Shown here: piece after piece, positions 1 to 5,397 of the stretch
Layout: each line of letters opens with the position of its first letter
How positions within the stretch are numbered: the stretch's first letter is position 1
Assembly (NCBI GenBank): GCA_021639925.1
Contig: JAJXEL010000085.1
Span: 3,394 to 9,099, forward strand
DNA length: 5,706 nt
Source: Alphaproteobacteria bacterium
GTDB lineage: Bacteria > Pseudomonadota > Alphaproteobacteria > CAAGCB01 > CAG-977
Direction: 5' to 3'
Translations under genes and position numbers: made by a program
Notes under the pieces: generated by a model
What the model was told of the DNA's origin: nothing
What the model saw: the letters and a program-made list of their open reading frames with translations, nothing else
The model's database searches: none

Positions 1-860
1 TCATAGATCAGCCCTTTTCCCCGCAGAAATTCGATCACTTCTTCGACTTTGCCGGATTCGACCAAAGCGCGTTCCGACGAAAACACATCGAACTTAATTC
101 CCAAAGCCGCCAGATCGTCGCGGATCATATCCATCATTTTGTTAATGGCAAACCCGCGGAAATAAGCCAGCCAGTCTTCTTCGGGCTTATCCAGCCATTT
201 CGGGCCGTCTTTTTCGGCCAGCTCTTTACCGACAGCAATCAGGTATTCGCCGGGATAAAGCCCTTCGGGGATTTTTCCGATCTCTTCCCCCAAAGCTTCC
301 CGGTAACGCAGATAAACGGACCGCGCCAGCACATCAACCTGCGCGCCGGCGTCGTTAATGTAATATTCGCGCGTGACTTCATAGCCCGCTTTTTCCAGCA
401 AAGCCGCCAGCGCATCGCCGAAAACAGCCCCGCGGCTGTGCCCGATATGCATGGGCCCCGTCGGATTGGCCGAAACAAATTCGACATTTTTTTTCTGTCC
501 TTTTCCCATATCCGAAGCGCCGAAAGAATTCCCTTTTTCAAGAATATCCTTTAAACAATTATCCCAAAACGCCTTTGACAAACGCAGATTGACGAACCCC
601 GGCCCGGCGATTTCCACACTTTCGACGATCGGCAGATTTTTTAACTCCGCAGCCAGAATTTCGGCAAATTCACGCGGTTTCATACCAGCCTGTCCGGCCA
701 GGATCATCGCCGCGTTCGTCGCCGCGTCGCCGTGCGCCGCGTCTCTGGGCGGTTCGGCGACCAGACGCGATGTATTTAAACCGGCCGGAATTTTTCCGGA
801 TTTTTCCAATGCTTCCAGCGTTTCGATAATATTGTTTCTGATTTGTGTAAAGATATTCAT
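1..860 (-). CDS. argS: Arginyl-tRNA synthetase, N-terminal half (3' end beyond the window)
   Basis: Class I aminoacyl-tRNA synthetase that charges tRNA-Arg with arginine in the cytoplasm, using ATP. Seen: 286 codons from ATG 858-860 to the left edge, open throughout. Residues about 1-95 match the ArgS-specific N-terminal domain that contacts the tRNA D-loop (PPRDAAHGDAATNAAM, then AGPGFVNLRL). The catalytic domain follows, with the ATP-binding HIGH motif at residues 138-141 in the context NPTGPMHIGHSRG, and NDAGAQ further on. The KMSKS-equivalent region and the C-terminal DALR anticodon-binding domain lie outside the window; bacterial ArgS is usually about 560-590 residues, so roughly half is present. 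The start is secure: it directly follows the dgt stop (TAAATG) and has an AGGTGA ribosome binding site 8 bases upstream, inside dgt. This implies cotranscription and probably translational coupling. Nothing is broken in the visible part. Confidence 0.97.
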   Translation of the reverse strand, partial: MNIFTQIRNNIIETLEALEKSGKIPAGLNTSRLVAEPPRDAAHGDAATNAAMILAGQAGMKPREFAEILAAELKNLPIVESVEIAGPGFVNLRLSKAFWDNCLKDILEKGNSFGASDMGKGQKKNVEFVSANPTGPMHIGHSRGAVFGDALAALLEKAGYEVTREYYINDAGAQVDVLARSVYLRYREALGEEIGKIPEGLYPGEYLIAVGKELAEKDGPKWLDKPEEDWLAYFRGFAINKMMDMIRDDLAALGIKFDVFSSERALVESGKVEEVIEFLRGKGLIY

Positions 861-2051
861 TTAAAGTCTCACCTGCGGATCAAAAAGCCGCGTATGCAGT
901 TCAATGGCGGAAGCGTCCGTCAGCCCGGCGACAAAATCCGCGATCAGGCGGGCTTTTTGTTTTTGTCCCTCTGCGTTCTGCGGGCAAAGGCGGGCTTTTA
1001 ACTGCCATTGCGGCGGTAAAATGTTGTTTTCGGCAAACAGCAAAGAAAACAAATCCCTGCCAATTCTTTTTCCTTTGCTGGTCATGCGGTTGATTTTGTA
1101 ATGGCGGTACATGTTCGGGAACAAAAAATCTTTCAGGCTTTGCATCTGCGCCTTCATATTTTCCGAAAAATCAATAACGCCGCGCCCGCAGGAACGGATA
1201 TCTTCAACGCTTTGAGGCTGCAGTTCCTGCAAATTTTTTCGCGACGTATCGGCAACGTCCAAAATCATGTCGTTAATCATGCGGCGCACCGTTTCGGCAA
1301 CAATTCTGGAATGTTCCACCGCCGGATATTCTTTGATCACCTGATCATAATGGCGTGTAAAAAAGTCATCCCGCGACATTTCTTCTACGGAGATCAACCC
1401 CGTTTTTAACCCGTCGTCCGTGTCGTGGTTGGAATAGGCGATATCGTCGGCCAAAGAAGCGATCTGCGCTTCCGCCCCCGGAAAACCGGCCAGTTCCAGA
1501 TCCTGCACGGCGTTATATTCCGCGATTTCAAGCGGCAAAGGCCTTTTGCCTTCCCCGACCAAAGGCCCGTTATGTTTAACCAGCCCTTCCAGCGTTTCCC
1601 AAGACAAGTTAATCCCGTCAAAACGCGGATATTTCTGTTCCAGTTTTGTAACGATTTTCAAAGAATGAGCGTTGTGATCAAAACCGCCATAGTCCTGCAT
1701 ACATTCGTTCAACGCCATTTCCCCGGCGTGCCCGAACGGCGTATGGCCCAGATCATGCGCCAAAGCCAGCGCTTCGCCCAGATCCCGGTTCAACCCCAAC
1801 ATACGGCACAGCGAACGCGTAATCTGCGATACTTCCAGCGAATGGGTCAGACGGGTGCGCAGGCTGGTTCCTTCATGATAAACGAACACCTGCGTTTTTG
1901 ATTCCAGACGGCGGAAAGCCTCTGAATGAATAATTCTGTCCCTGTCGCGTTGAAAACACGTGCGGTAAGGGGCTTCCTTTTCGGGATAGAGCCTGCCGCG
2001 CGTTTTTTCGGCCAGCGTTGCATAAGGAGCTAACACCATAAACACCTGCAT
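861..2051 (-). CDS. dgt: dGTP triphosphohydrolase-like protein, type 2 (HD domain)
   Basis: Cytoplasmic HD-superfamily hydrolase. Family members cleave dNTPs (classically dGTP) to deoxynucleoside and triphosphate; the preferred substrate of the type-2 branch is often not established. Seen: 396 residues, normal for this branch. Residues 34-49 hold FQRDRDRIIHSEAFRR. The metal-binding HD signature is H70 (TRLTHSLEV), H99-D100 (ALAHDLGHTPFGHAGE, with H103 and H108 of the active site) and D202 (SLADDIAYSNHDTDDG). WETLEGLVKHNGPL (151-164) and the C-terminal VAGLTDASAIELHTRLFD are also family hallmarks. Start: Met1 gives the coordinates used here, but Met5 (ATG 2037-2039) has AGGTG just upstream, whereas Met1 has no ribosome binding site and would leave a leader of only about 10 bases from the predicted promoter, so Met5 may be the true start. 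The gene abuts argS with no gap, an order I recall as common in alphaproteobacteria. Confidence 0.95.
   Translation of the reverse strand: MQVFMVLAPYATLAEKTRGRLYPEKEAPYRTCFQRDRDRIIHSEAFRRLESKTQVFVYHEGTSLRTRLTHSLEVSQITRSLCRMLGLNRDLGEALALAHDLGHTPFGHAGEMALNECMQDYGGFDHNAHSLKIVTKLEQKYPRFDGINLSWETLEGLVKHNGPLVGEGKRPLPLEIAEYNAVQDLELAGFPGAEAQIASLADDIAYSNHDTDDGLKTGLISVEEMSRDDFFTRHYDQVIKEYPAVEHSRIVAETVRRMINDMILDVADTSRKNLQELQPQSVEDIRSCGRGVIDFSENMKAQMQSLKDFLFPNMYRHYKINRMTSKGKRIGRDLFSLLFAENNILPPQWQLKARLCPQNAEGQKQKARLIADFVAGLTDASAIELHTRLFDPQVRL
869..874 (-). promoter_or_regulatory. Ribosome binding site of argS inside the end of dgt
   Basis: AGGTGA on the minus strand, complementary to the 16S rRNA tail and 8 bases before the argS ATG. 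It is formed by the codons of the dgt C-terminus (QVRL then stop), so ribosomes finishing dgt stop right over the argS start. Confidence 0.75.
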
Positions 2052-2099
2052 TTAAAAAATTTGGAAGGCATTATAACAAAACCAGATTAAAAAGCTATT
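2052..2099 (-). other. Intergenic gap between the zincin-like array and dgt
   Basis: This 48-base A/T-rich gap is the only one longer than 4 bases in the window. I see no inverted repeat followed by a T-run, so no intrinsic terminator for the array is evident and read-through into dgt is possible. It contains the extended -10 promoter listed separately. Confidence 0.6.
2070..2078 (-). promoter_or_regulatory. Extended -10 promoter for dgt-argS
   Basis: The minus strand reads TGTTATAAT, a perfect TATAAT (2070-2075) preceded by TGn, the extended -10 pattern. At a 17-base spacer the -35 hexamer would be ATAGCT, which is poor, so the extended -10 would have to compensate. The predicted start of transcription is an A near 2061-2063, only about 10 bases before the first dgt ATG and about 23 before the second. 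The site lies in the sole gap between the upstream array and dgt, so it can separate housekeeping expression from the array. Confidence 0.55.
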
Positions 2100-3635
2100 T
2101 CATTTTGAATTTTCAACCGCTTTTGTGTCTTTTGTCATTGAACCGCCGTTTCCGGAAATCAGTTGGTTGTATTTATTTTTTATATTTTTCAGTATGTTAT
2201 CAAATTTTTCCTTTAATTCAAGCTCCTCTGCCATACGGGTAAAGAAAAATTTGATCCTTGAAATATAATACCTGTCCCACGCGCCCATAACGGGTTTTTG
2301 ATCAGCCGGAACAATTTTATTTTCCGCCGCTTCGGTTTTGTTTTGCGGTTCCGAAGAAGTTTTTGCTTTTTCAGCCTCCGGCGTTTTCATACCCTTTTTT
2401 TCGCGGGGTATTTCCGAAACAGGCTCCGGCCCGCCGGAAGGTATCTGCCGCGCGACAGTTATTGTTTCCCGCGGCGTATCAGAAGACCGGCGCGTAACGG
2501 AATAAGCTTGCATGTCCTTTTCAAAATACTGCCGCCACAACGGAACGGCGTCGCCCAGTATATTGTTCTGCCGGGTTACTTCTTCGGATACCTTTTGTTG
2601 ATAAGCTTTCATTCTTTTGTTCAGACGCCAACGGATATCTTCGCACGAAGCGCCGTTCGCAGCCAGATGCCGGTACATTTCCGCCGTGTCTTTTTTGATT
2701 CTTTCCGGCACGTTTCCGCTGCGCTGTTCCAACACGGCAATCCGGCGGGATAAACTGTCCATCAGGTAGTCGTACAAAAAAGTCCCCTGCTTTTCGTTAA
2801 AAGTAATCGTTGCGGAATATCCCAGTTCCAAACGGATCCGTCCGGTCTGACAATCAACGGACGCCGACGCTCTGTCCAGTTCCAGCAAAGCCCCCGTCAC
2901 CAGATTTTTTAAAATCCCTTCTCCGTTTGCAGCCGGCCTGCCCGATTTGTCAACGGCAATATTTTCAGGCGCGGTTATATTATACCGGCGTTTTGTTTTC
3001 AGCATCGTAACACTGACTTTGGCTTTGGCCGCCACTTTTTCCTTTGGGGCGGGACGTTCCGGCCGGTCATACTTTTTCAATTTATTCTGCCAGACCTGTT
3101 TCCATTGATAAGCATAGTTTTCTTCACCATCAATCAGATCGTTTTGTTTATCGGCTTCTTCCATCATACGCGTGACATATTCATGAAAAACGCCATACAC
3201 GTCCGACTGTATTTGAAAACAGTGTTTTTTTTCTGCCAAAGACTTTTCAAAACGCAACAAAACGGCCGAAGCAATCGGCTGATAAAATTTTTCCGTAACA
3301 CCTTTGCGCAAAGCGACATGCGTTAATTCATGTTTTAAAATATGGTCAAATTCCGGCGTTCCTTTTTTATACCGATTAATAATCTGGACCAGAAATTCAA
3401 ATTTACTGAAATCCAAAACAATTTTTCCGGCTTCGCAATCTATCTTGATATCGGGAATACAAGACAGCGGAACAGTACACCCCGCTGCCTGCGGGCCGCA
3501 GTCCGTAACGGCTTCGGACGTTTCAAAATTAACCTGCGTATTCACCGGTACAACTGTTACTTCAGGCCGGCCGAAAGCCTGCGCGCACGGCAGGCAGAAC
3601 AAAATAAAGGACAATACCGGACCATATTTATTCAT
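2100..3635 (-). CDS. Secreted two-domain HELTH zincin-like protein with a degenerate second domain
   Basis: Family not recognised; 511 residues. Seen: signal peptide (MNKYGPVLSFILFCLPCAQA, cleavage after AQA or AFG). Domain 1 (about 24-185) has Cys46, 53, 59 and 67, then LKHELTH with H102-E103-L-T-H106, Cys139 and QNDLID at 164-169. HExxH is the zinc-binding and catalytic signature of zincin metallopeptidases; the third ligand is not evident. A K/P/A-rich linker (187-207) leads to domain 2 (about 207-375), a second copy: DCQTGRIRLEL (261-271) mirrors DCEAGKIVLDF (66-76), and Cys331 and Q356-N357 match Cys139 and Q164-N165 at an offset of exactly 192 residues. HELTH is replaced by SLSRR (294-298), so this copy should not bind zinc the same way. 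A P/E/K-rich stretch (about 385-450) and a charged helical tail (451-495) follow. The start overlaps the upstream gene by 8 bases (ATGAATAA), with only a weak GGGAA upstream. Probably periplasmic or exported; substrate unknown. Confidence 0.88.
   Translation of the reverse strand: MNKYGPVLSFILFCLPCAQAFGRPEVTVVPVNTQVNFETSEAVTDCGPQAAGCTVPLSCIPDIKIDCEAGKIVLDFSKFEFLVQIINRYKKGTPEFDHILKHELTHVALRKGVTEKFYQPIASAVLLRFEKSLAEKKHCFQIQSDVYGVFHEYVTRMMEEADKQNDLIDGEENYAYQWKQVWQNKLKKYDRPERPAPKEKVAAKAKVSVTMLKTKRRYNITAPENIAVDKSGRPAANGEGILKNLVTGALLELDRASASVDCQTGRIRLELGYSATITFNEKQGTFLYDYLMDSLSRRIAVLEQRSGNVPERIKKDTAEMYRHLAANGASCEDIRWRLNKRMKAYQQKVSEEVTRQNNILGDAVPLWRQYFEKDMQAYSVTRRSSDTPRETITVARQIPSGGPEPVSEIPREKKGMKTPEAEKAKTSSEPQNKTEAAENKIVPADQKPVMGAWDRYYISRIKFFFTRMAEELELKEKFDNILKNIKNKYNQLISGNGGSMTKDTKAVENSK
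2511..3017 (-). other. Degenerate second zincin-like domain of the 511-residue protein
   Basis: Residues about 207-375. Ungapped comparison of KKGTPEFDHILKHELTH (90-106) with KQGTFLYDYLMDSLSRR (282-298) keeps G, T, an aromatic and D, but replaces all three catalytic-type residues: H102 to S294, E103 to L295, H106 to R298. The aspartate of QNxxxD (D169) also becomes G361, whereas Q, N and the preceding cysteine stay at the same spacing. The N-terminal CGx(n)C pair of domain 1 is absent. This pattern suggests an internal duplication followed by loss of the metal site, giving a structural or binding domain. Confidence 0.75.
3318..3332 (-). other. HELTH zinc-binding-type motif, 511-residue protein
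   Basis: Encodes H102-E103-L104-T105-H106 in the context LKHELTHVAL. The adjoining 20 bases at 3321-3340 differ by one base from 5070-5089 in the 358-residue gene and by a few bases from the matching sites in the other two genes. This supports common descent of the array members. Confidence 0.85.
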
Positions 3636-4329
3636 TTTGTTCCCGTTCGCAAACGTCCATATCGTATCTATGACCGTTTTGTTCCGAATCTAATTTCGCG
3701 TTTTCCAGCCGGGCTGTTTCAGCAAACGATTTGCCGGCTTCCAGAGCCGTTTCGGAAATCCGTTTCTGAATTTCTTTGCAGCTTTTTGACGTATTCTGCC
3801 CGGTTTCATACGCCAAAATTAAATCCTGCGCCGTTTTATTGATAAAAGAATCCAATACTTTTCTGAAAACAGCTTCGTGCGCCAATTCATGTTTCAGAAT
3901 TTGATCGAAAAAGCAGCTCCCCTTTTGATATGCGGCAGAAATCGAGATCGTCATCGGCCGCGTTTCCGAAACGTTCAAAACAATAACGGAAGTTTCACAG
4001 TCAGCCTGCGCCGAAAACGAAACGGCAAAAACCGTACAGCTGGCAGCATTGCTTTCACCGCAGACGATATTATCGGAATCTGTTTTAAATACAGTCTGCC
4101 CGGGGGCGTAATCTATTTGTACGGACGGCTTTGTCCTGCTGACCTGCAGATACGCGTTGGCAACGGGAAGATCCTGTTTTTGGAAATAAGGATTCTTTTT
4201 TTGAACATATACCTTTTTTTTCTGATACCGGCGGGTGTATTTCTGCTTTGCGGCGACGGCTTCGGACGAAACAAAGCCGGCGGCGGCCGTCAAACATATC
4301 AAGCAGAATATTTGAATTATTTTGCGCAT
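3628..4329 (-). CDS. Secreted single-domain HELAH zincin-like protein with a basic, tyrosine-rich N-terminus
   Basis: Family not recognised; 233 residues from the chosen start. The frame is open back to an ATG at 4428, but that would overlap the upstream gene by 112 bases and put 33 residues before the signal peptide. The ATG at 4327-4329 places a good signal peptide first (MRKIIQIFCLICLTAAAG, cleavage near AVA28) and overlaps the upstream gene by only 13 bases; no strong ribosome binding site precedes it. A basic, tyrosine-rich tract (about 28-51, ten K/R, four Y, no acidic residue) leads to the domain: Cys90-Gly and Cys98, ADC111, KGSC139, then LKHELAH with H147-E148 and H151, Cys184, EN..LD (209-214) and Cys227. 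H147 to Cys184 is 37 residues, the same as H102 to Cys139 in the 511-residue protein. Six cysteines in the mature protein could form three disulfides, consistent with periplasmic or exported location. Putative metallopeptidase; the activity is inferred from the motif only. Confidence 0.86.
   Translation of the reverse strand: MRKIIQIFCLICLTAAAGFVSSEAVAAKQKYTRRYQKKKVYVQKKNPYFQKQDLPVANAYLQVSRTKPSVQIDYAPGQTVFKTDSDNIVCGESNAASCTVFAVSFSAQADCETSVIVLNVSETRPMTISISAAYQKGSCFFDQILKHELAHEAVFRKVLDSFINKTAQDLILAYETGQNTSKSCKEIQKRISETALEAGKSFAETARLENAKLDSEQNGHRYDMDVCEREQNE
3877..3891 (-). other. HELAH zinc-binding-type motif, 233-residue protein
   Basis: Encodes H147-E148-L149-A150-H151 in the context ILKHELAHEAV. 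It is the only copy in the array with Ala instead of Thr at the fourth position, a substitution that still fits HExxH. Confidence 0.8.
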
Positions 4330-5393
4330 TTTCTTTTCAACTCTGCCGGAGTAATCGTTTTGGCCCGACGTTTCAAAGCGGATATTTTTGAATTCATTGT
4401 TTCCAGGTAATCCCGCACAATCAAACAAATTTCCGCGTTCAGGTCAACCGTGCCGTATTGACTGTTCAAAGCCGCGTCATAGGCTTTTTCCACATCAAGC
4501 TTCATATTATCGACTACATCGTAAACAGCCTTTTCAATCTCGTCAATCAATGAAAATTCATAATCTGCCAAGACTTCGTATTCGCATGACTGCGGCAAAT
4601 AATCGTCCAGTATTTTTATTTTAAAATACGGGATATCAATTTTGACGAAAAGCCGGCCTAAATAAAGCTTAAATTCCCAGCCGCCCTGCAACTGAAAATC
4701 CGTACAGCTTAAAAAAGAAAGTTTGTCGCAGTCATCGGAAGACGTCTGCAGGCAATATCCCGTCCTGTACGGACATTCGATCCATGCATCGGAAGAATAT
4801 TCGATTTCCGGCGGATTATAGATAATTTCAGCATTTAAAGGAATTTTACAGGCGCGGACGATAACGTCAACGTCATCGCGGTCAAAATCCTGATTCTGAC
4901 GTTCGTCTTCGTCATGATAAATCTTTATGAATTCATAAAATTTTTTTTCAGCCGCCTGCGCGGCTCCACTATAATCTTTTTGTTCAAACCTTGCGTTAAA
5001 CGCGTCGACAATATCGTTCATGCCTTTTTTGACAATGCTTCCCAACGCGCCGGAATGTAAATCAATATGCGTTAATTCATGCTTTAAAACTTCTTCATAT
5101 TGACAAGACCCTTTGGGCAGATCCGAATGAATTTCGATTTCGTTATTTTTGGCAAAGACATTTATCACAATATGGCGTTGCGCCATATTTATTTTCATTT
5201 CCGCATCTTTTTTAGAACGGGCGCACCCCAAAATAACCGTGTTCGGTTTCTTTGAACCGCACGGAATCTCTGTTTTGTTATGAATATAATAAATTTCTCC
5301 CTGGTGATATTTAACCTCTATCAGCGTATTGTCCGGTACGCCGAAGGCCGGACGGCTGACAAGAACAATCAGACAAAAGACAAATACCCGCAT
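4317..5393 (-). CDS. Secreted two-domain HELTH zincin-like protein, second domain degenerate
   Basis: Family not recognised; 358 residues. Seen: short signal peptide MRVFVFCLIVLVSRPAFG, whose end (AFGxP) resembles that of the 511-residue paralog. Domain 1 (about 22-182) has Cys45-Gly, Cys57, a beta-rich stretch, KGSC97, LKHELTH with H105-E106 and H109, QNQDFD at 166-171 and Cys182. Domain 2 (about 186-325) repeats the layout: NAEIIYNPPEIEY, Cys207 and Cys214, LFVKIDIPYFKIKI and SCEYEVLADYEFSLID. There HELTH aligns without gaps to YEFSL (278-282), so the Glu stays but both His are gone. Eleven cysteines remain after the signal peptide. The start is 4 bases after the upstream stop; a GGGAA lies shortly before it. 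The 3' end overlaps the next gene by 13 bases, so it belongs to the same operon. Domain 1 may be an active zinc peptidase and domain 2 a binding or regulatory module, but neither role is shown by the sequence. Confidence 0.88.
   Translation of the reverse strand: MRVFVFCLIVLVSRPAFGVPDNTLIEVKYHQGEIYYIHNKTEIPCGSKKPNTVILGCARSKKDAEMKINMAQRHIVINVFAKNNEIEIHSDLPKGSCQYEEVLKHELTHIDLHSGALGSIVKKGMNDIVDAFNARFEQKDYSGAAQAAEKKFYEFIKIYHDEDERQNQDFDRDDVDVIVRACKIPLNAEIIYNPPEIEYSSDAWIECPYRTGYCLQTSSDDCDKLSFLSCTDFQLQGGWEFKLYLGRLFVKIDIPYFKIKILDDYLPQSCEYEVLADYEFSLIDEIEKAVYDVVDNMKLDVEKAYDAALNSQYGTVDLNAEICLIVRDYLETMNSKISALKRRAKTITPAELKRKCAK
4419..4838 (-). other. Degenerate second zincin-like domain of the 358-residue protein
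   Basis: Residues about 186-325. SCQYEEVLKHELTHID (96-111) matches SCEYEVLADYEFSLID (269-284) without gaps at an offset of 173 residues. Ser, Cys, Tyr, Glu, the motif Glu and the trailing Ile-Asp are kept, while H105 becomes Y278 and H109 becomes L282. The CxxxxxxC pair (207, 214) and the aromatic beta strands are also kept. It is acidic in places and carries six cysteines, so it is probably a folded, disulfide-bonded pseudoenzyme-like domain. Confidence 0.7.
5067..5081 (-). other. HELTH zinc-binding-type motif, 358-residue protein
   Basis: Encodes H105-E106-L107-T108-H109 in the context VLKHELTHIDL. The same protein carries the degenerate counterpart YEFSL in its second half. Confidence 0.85.
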
Positions 5394-5397
5394 CGCA

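Noticed and set aside
451..864. A plus-strand open frame of 137 codons opposite argS
   Set aside because: The minus strand here encodes clear ArgS sequence with the HIGH motif; the plus-strand frame is a shadow without recognisable features.
1425..1901. A plus-strand open frame of 158 codons opposite dgt
   Set aside because: It lies entirely over the conserved HD-domain region of dgt and has no domain or ribosome binding evidence of its own.
2052..2110. Intrinsic terminator after the last array gene
   Set aside because: There are short T-runs but no convincing inverted repeat in front of them.
3225..3232. Runs of seven or eight A on the coding strand in the array genes (also 4214-4221, 4941-4948, 5671-5677) as possible phase-variation tracts
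   Set aside because: They encode ordinary Lys codons, and argS has an equal run at 487-494, so they are not special to the array and no frameshift is seen.
3342..4410. Plus-strand open frames of 129 to 177 codons opposite the array genes
   Set aside because: They mirror coding sequence with signal peptides and conserved HExxH motifs on the minus strand; their translations look like reverse-strand noise rich in Arg, Phe and Pro.
3628..4428. Lipoprotein signal in the array proteins because of Cys in their signal peptides
   Set aside because: The residues before those cysteines do not fit a lipobox (no small residue at -1 with the usual pattern), so plain Sec signal peptides are preferred.
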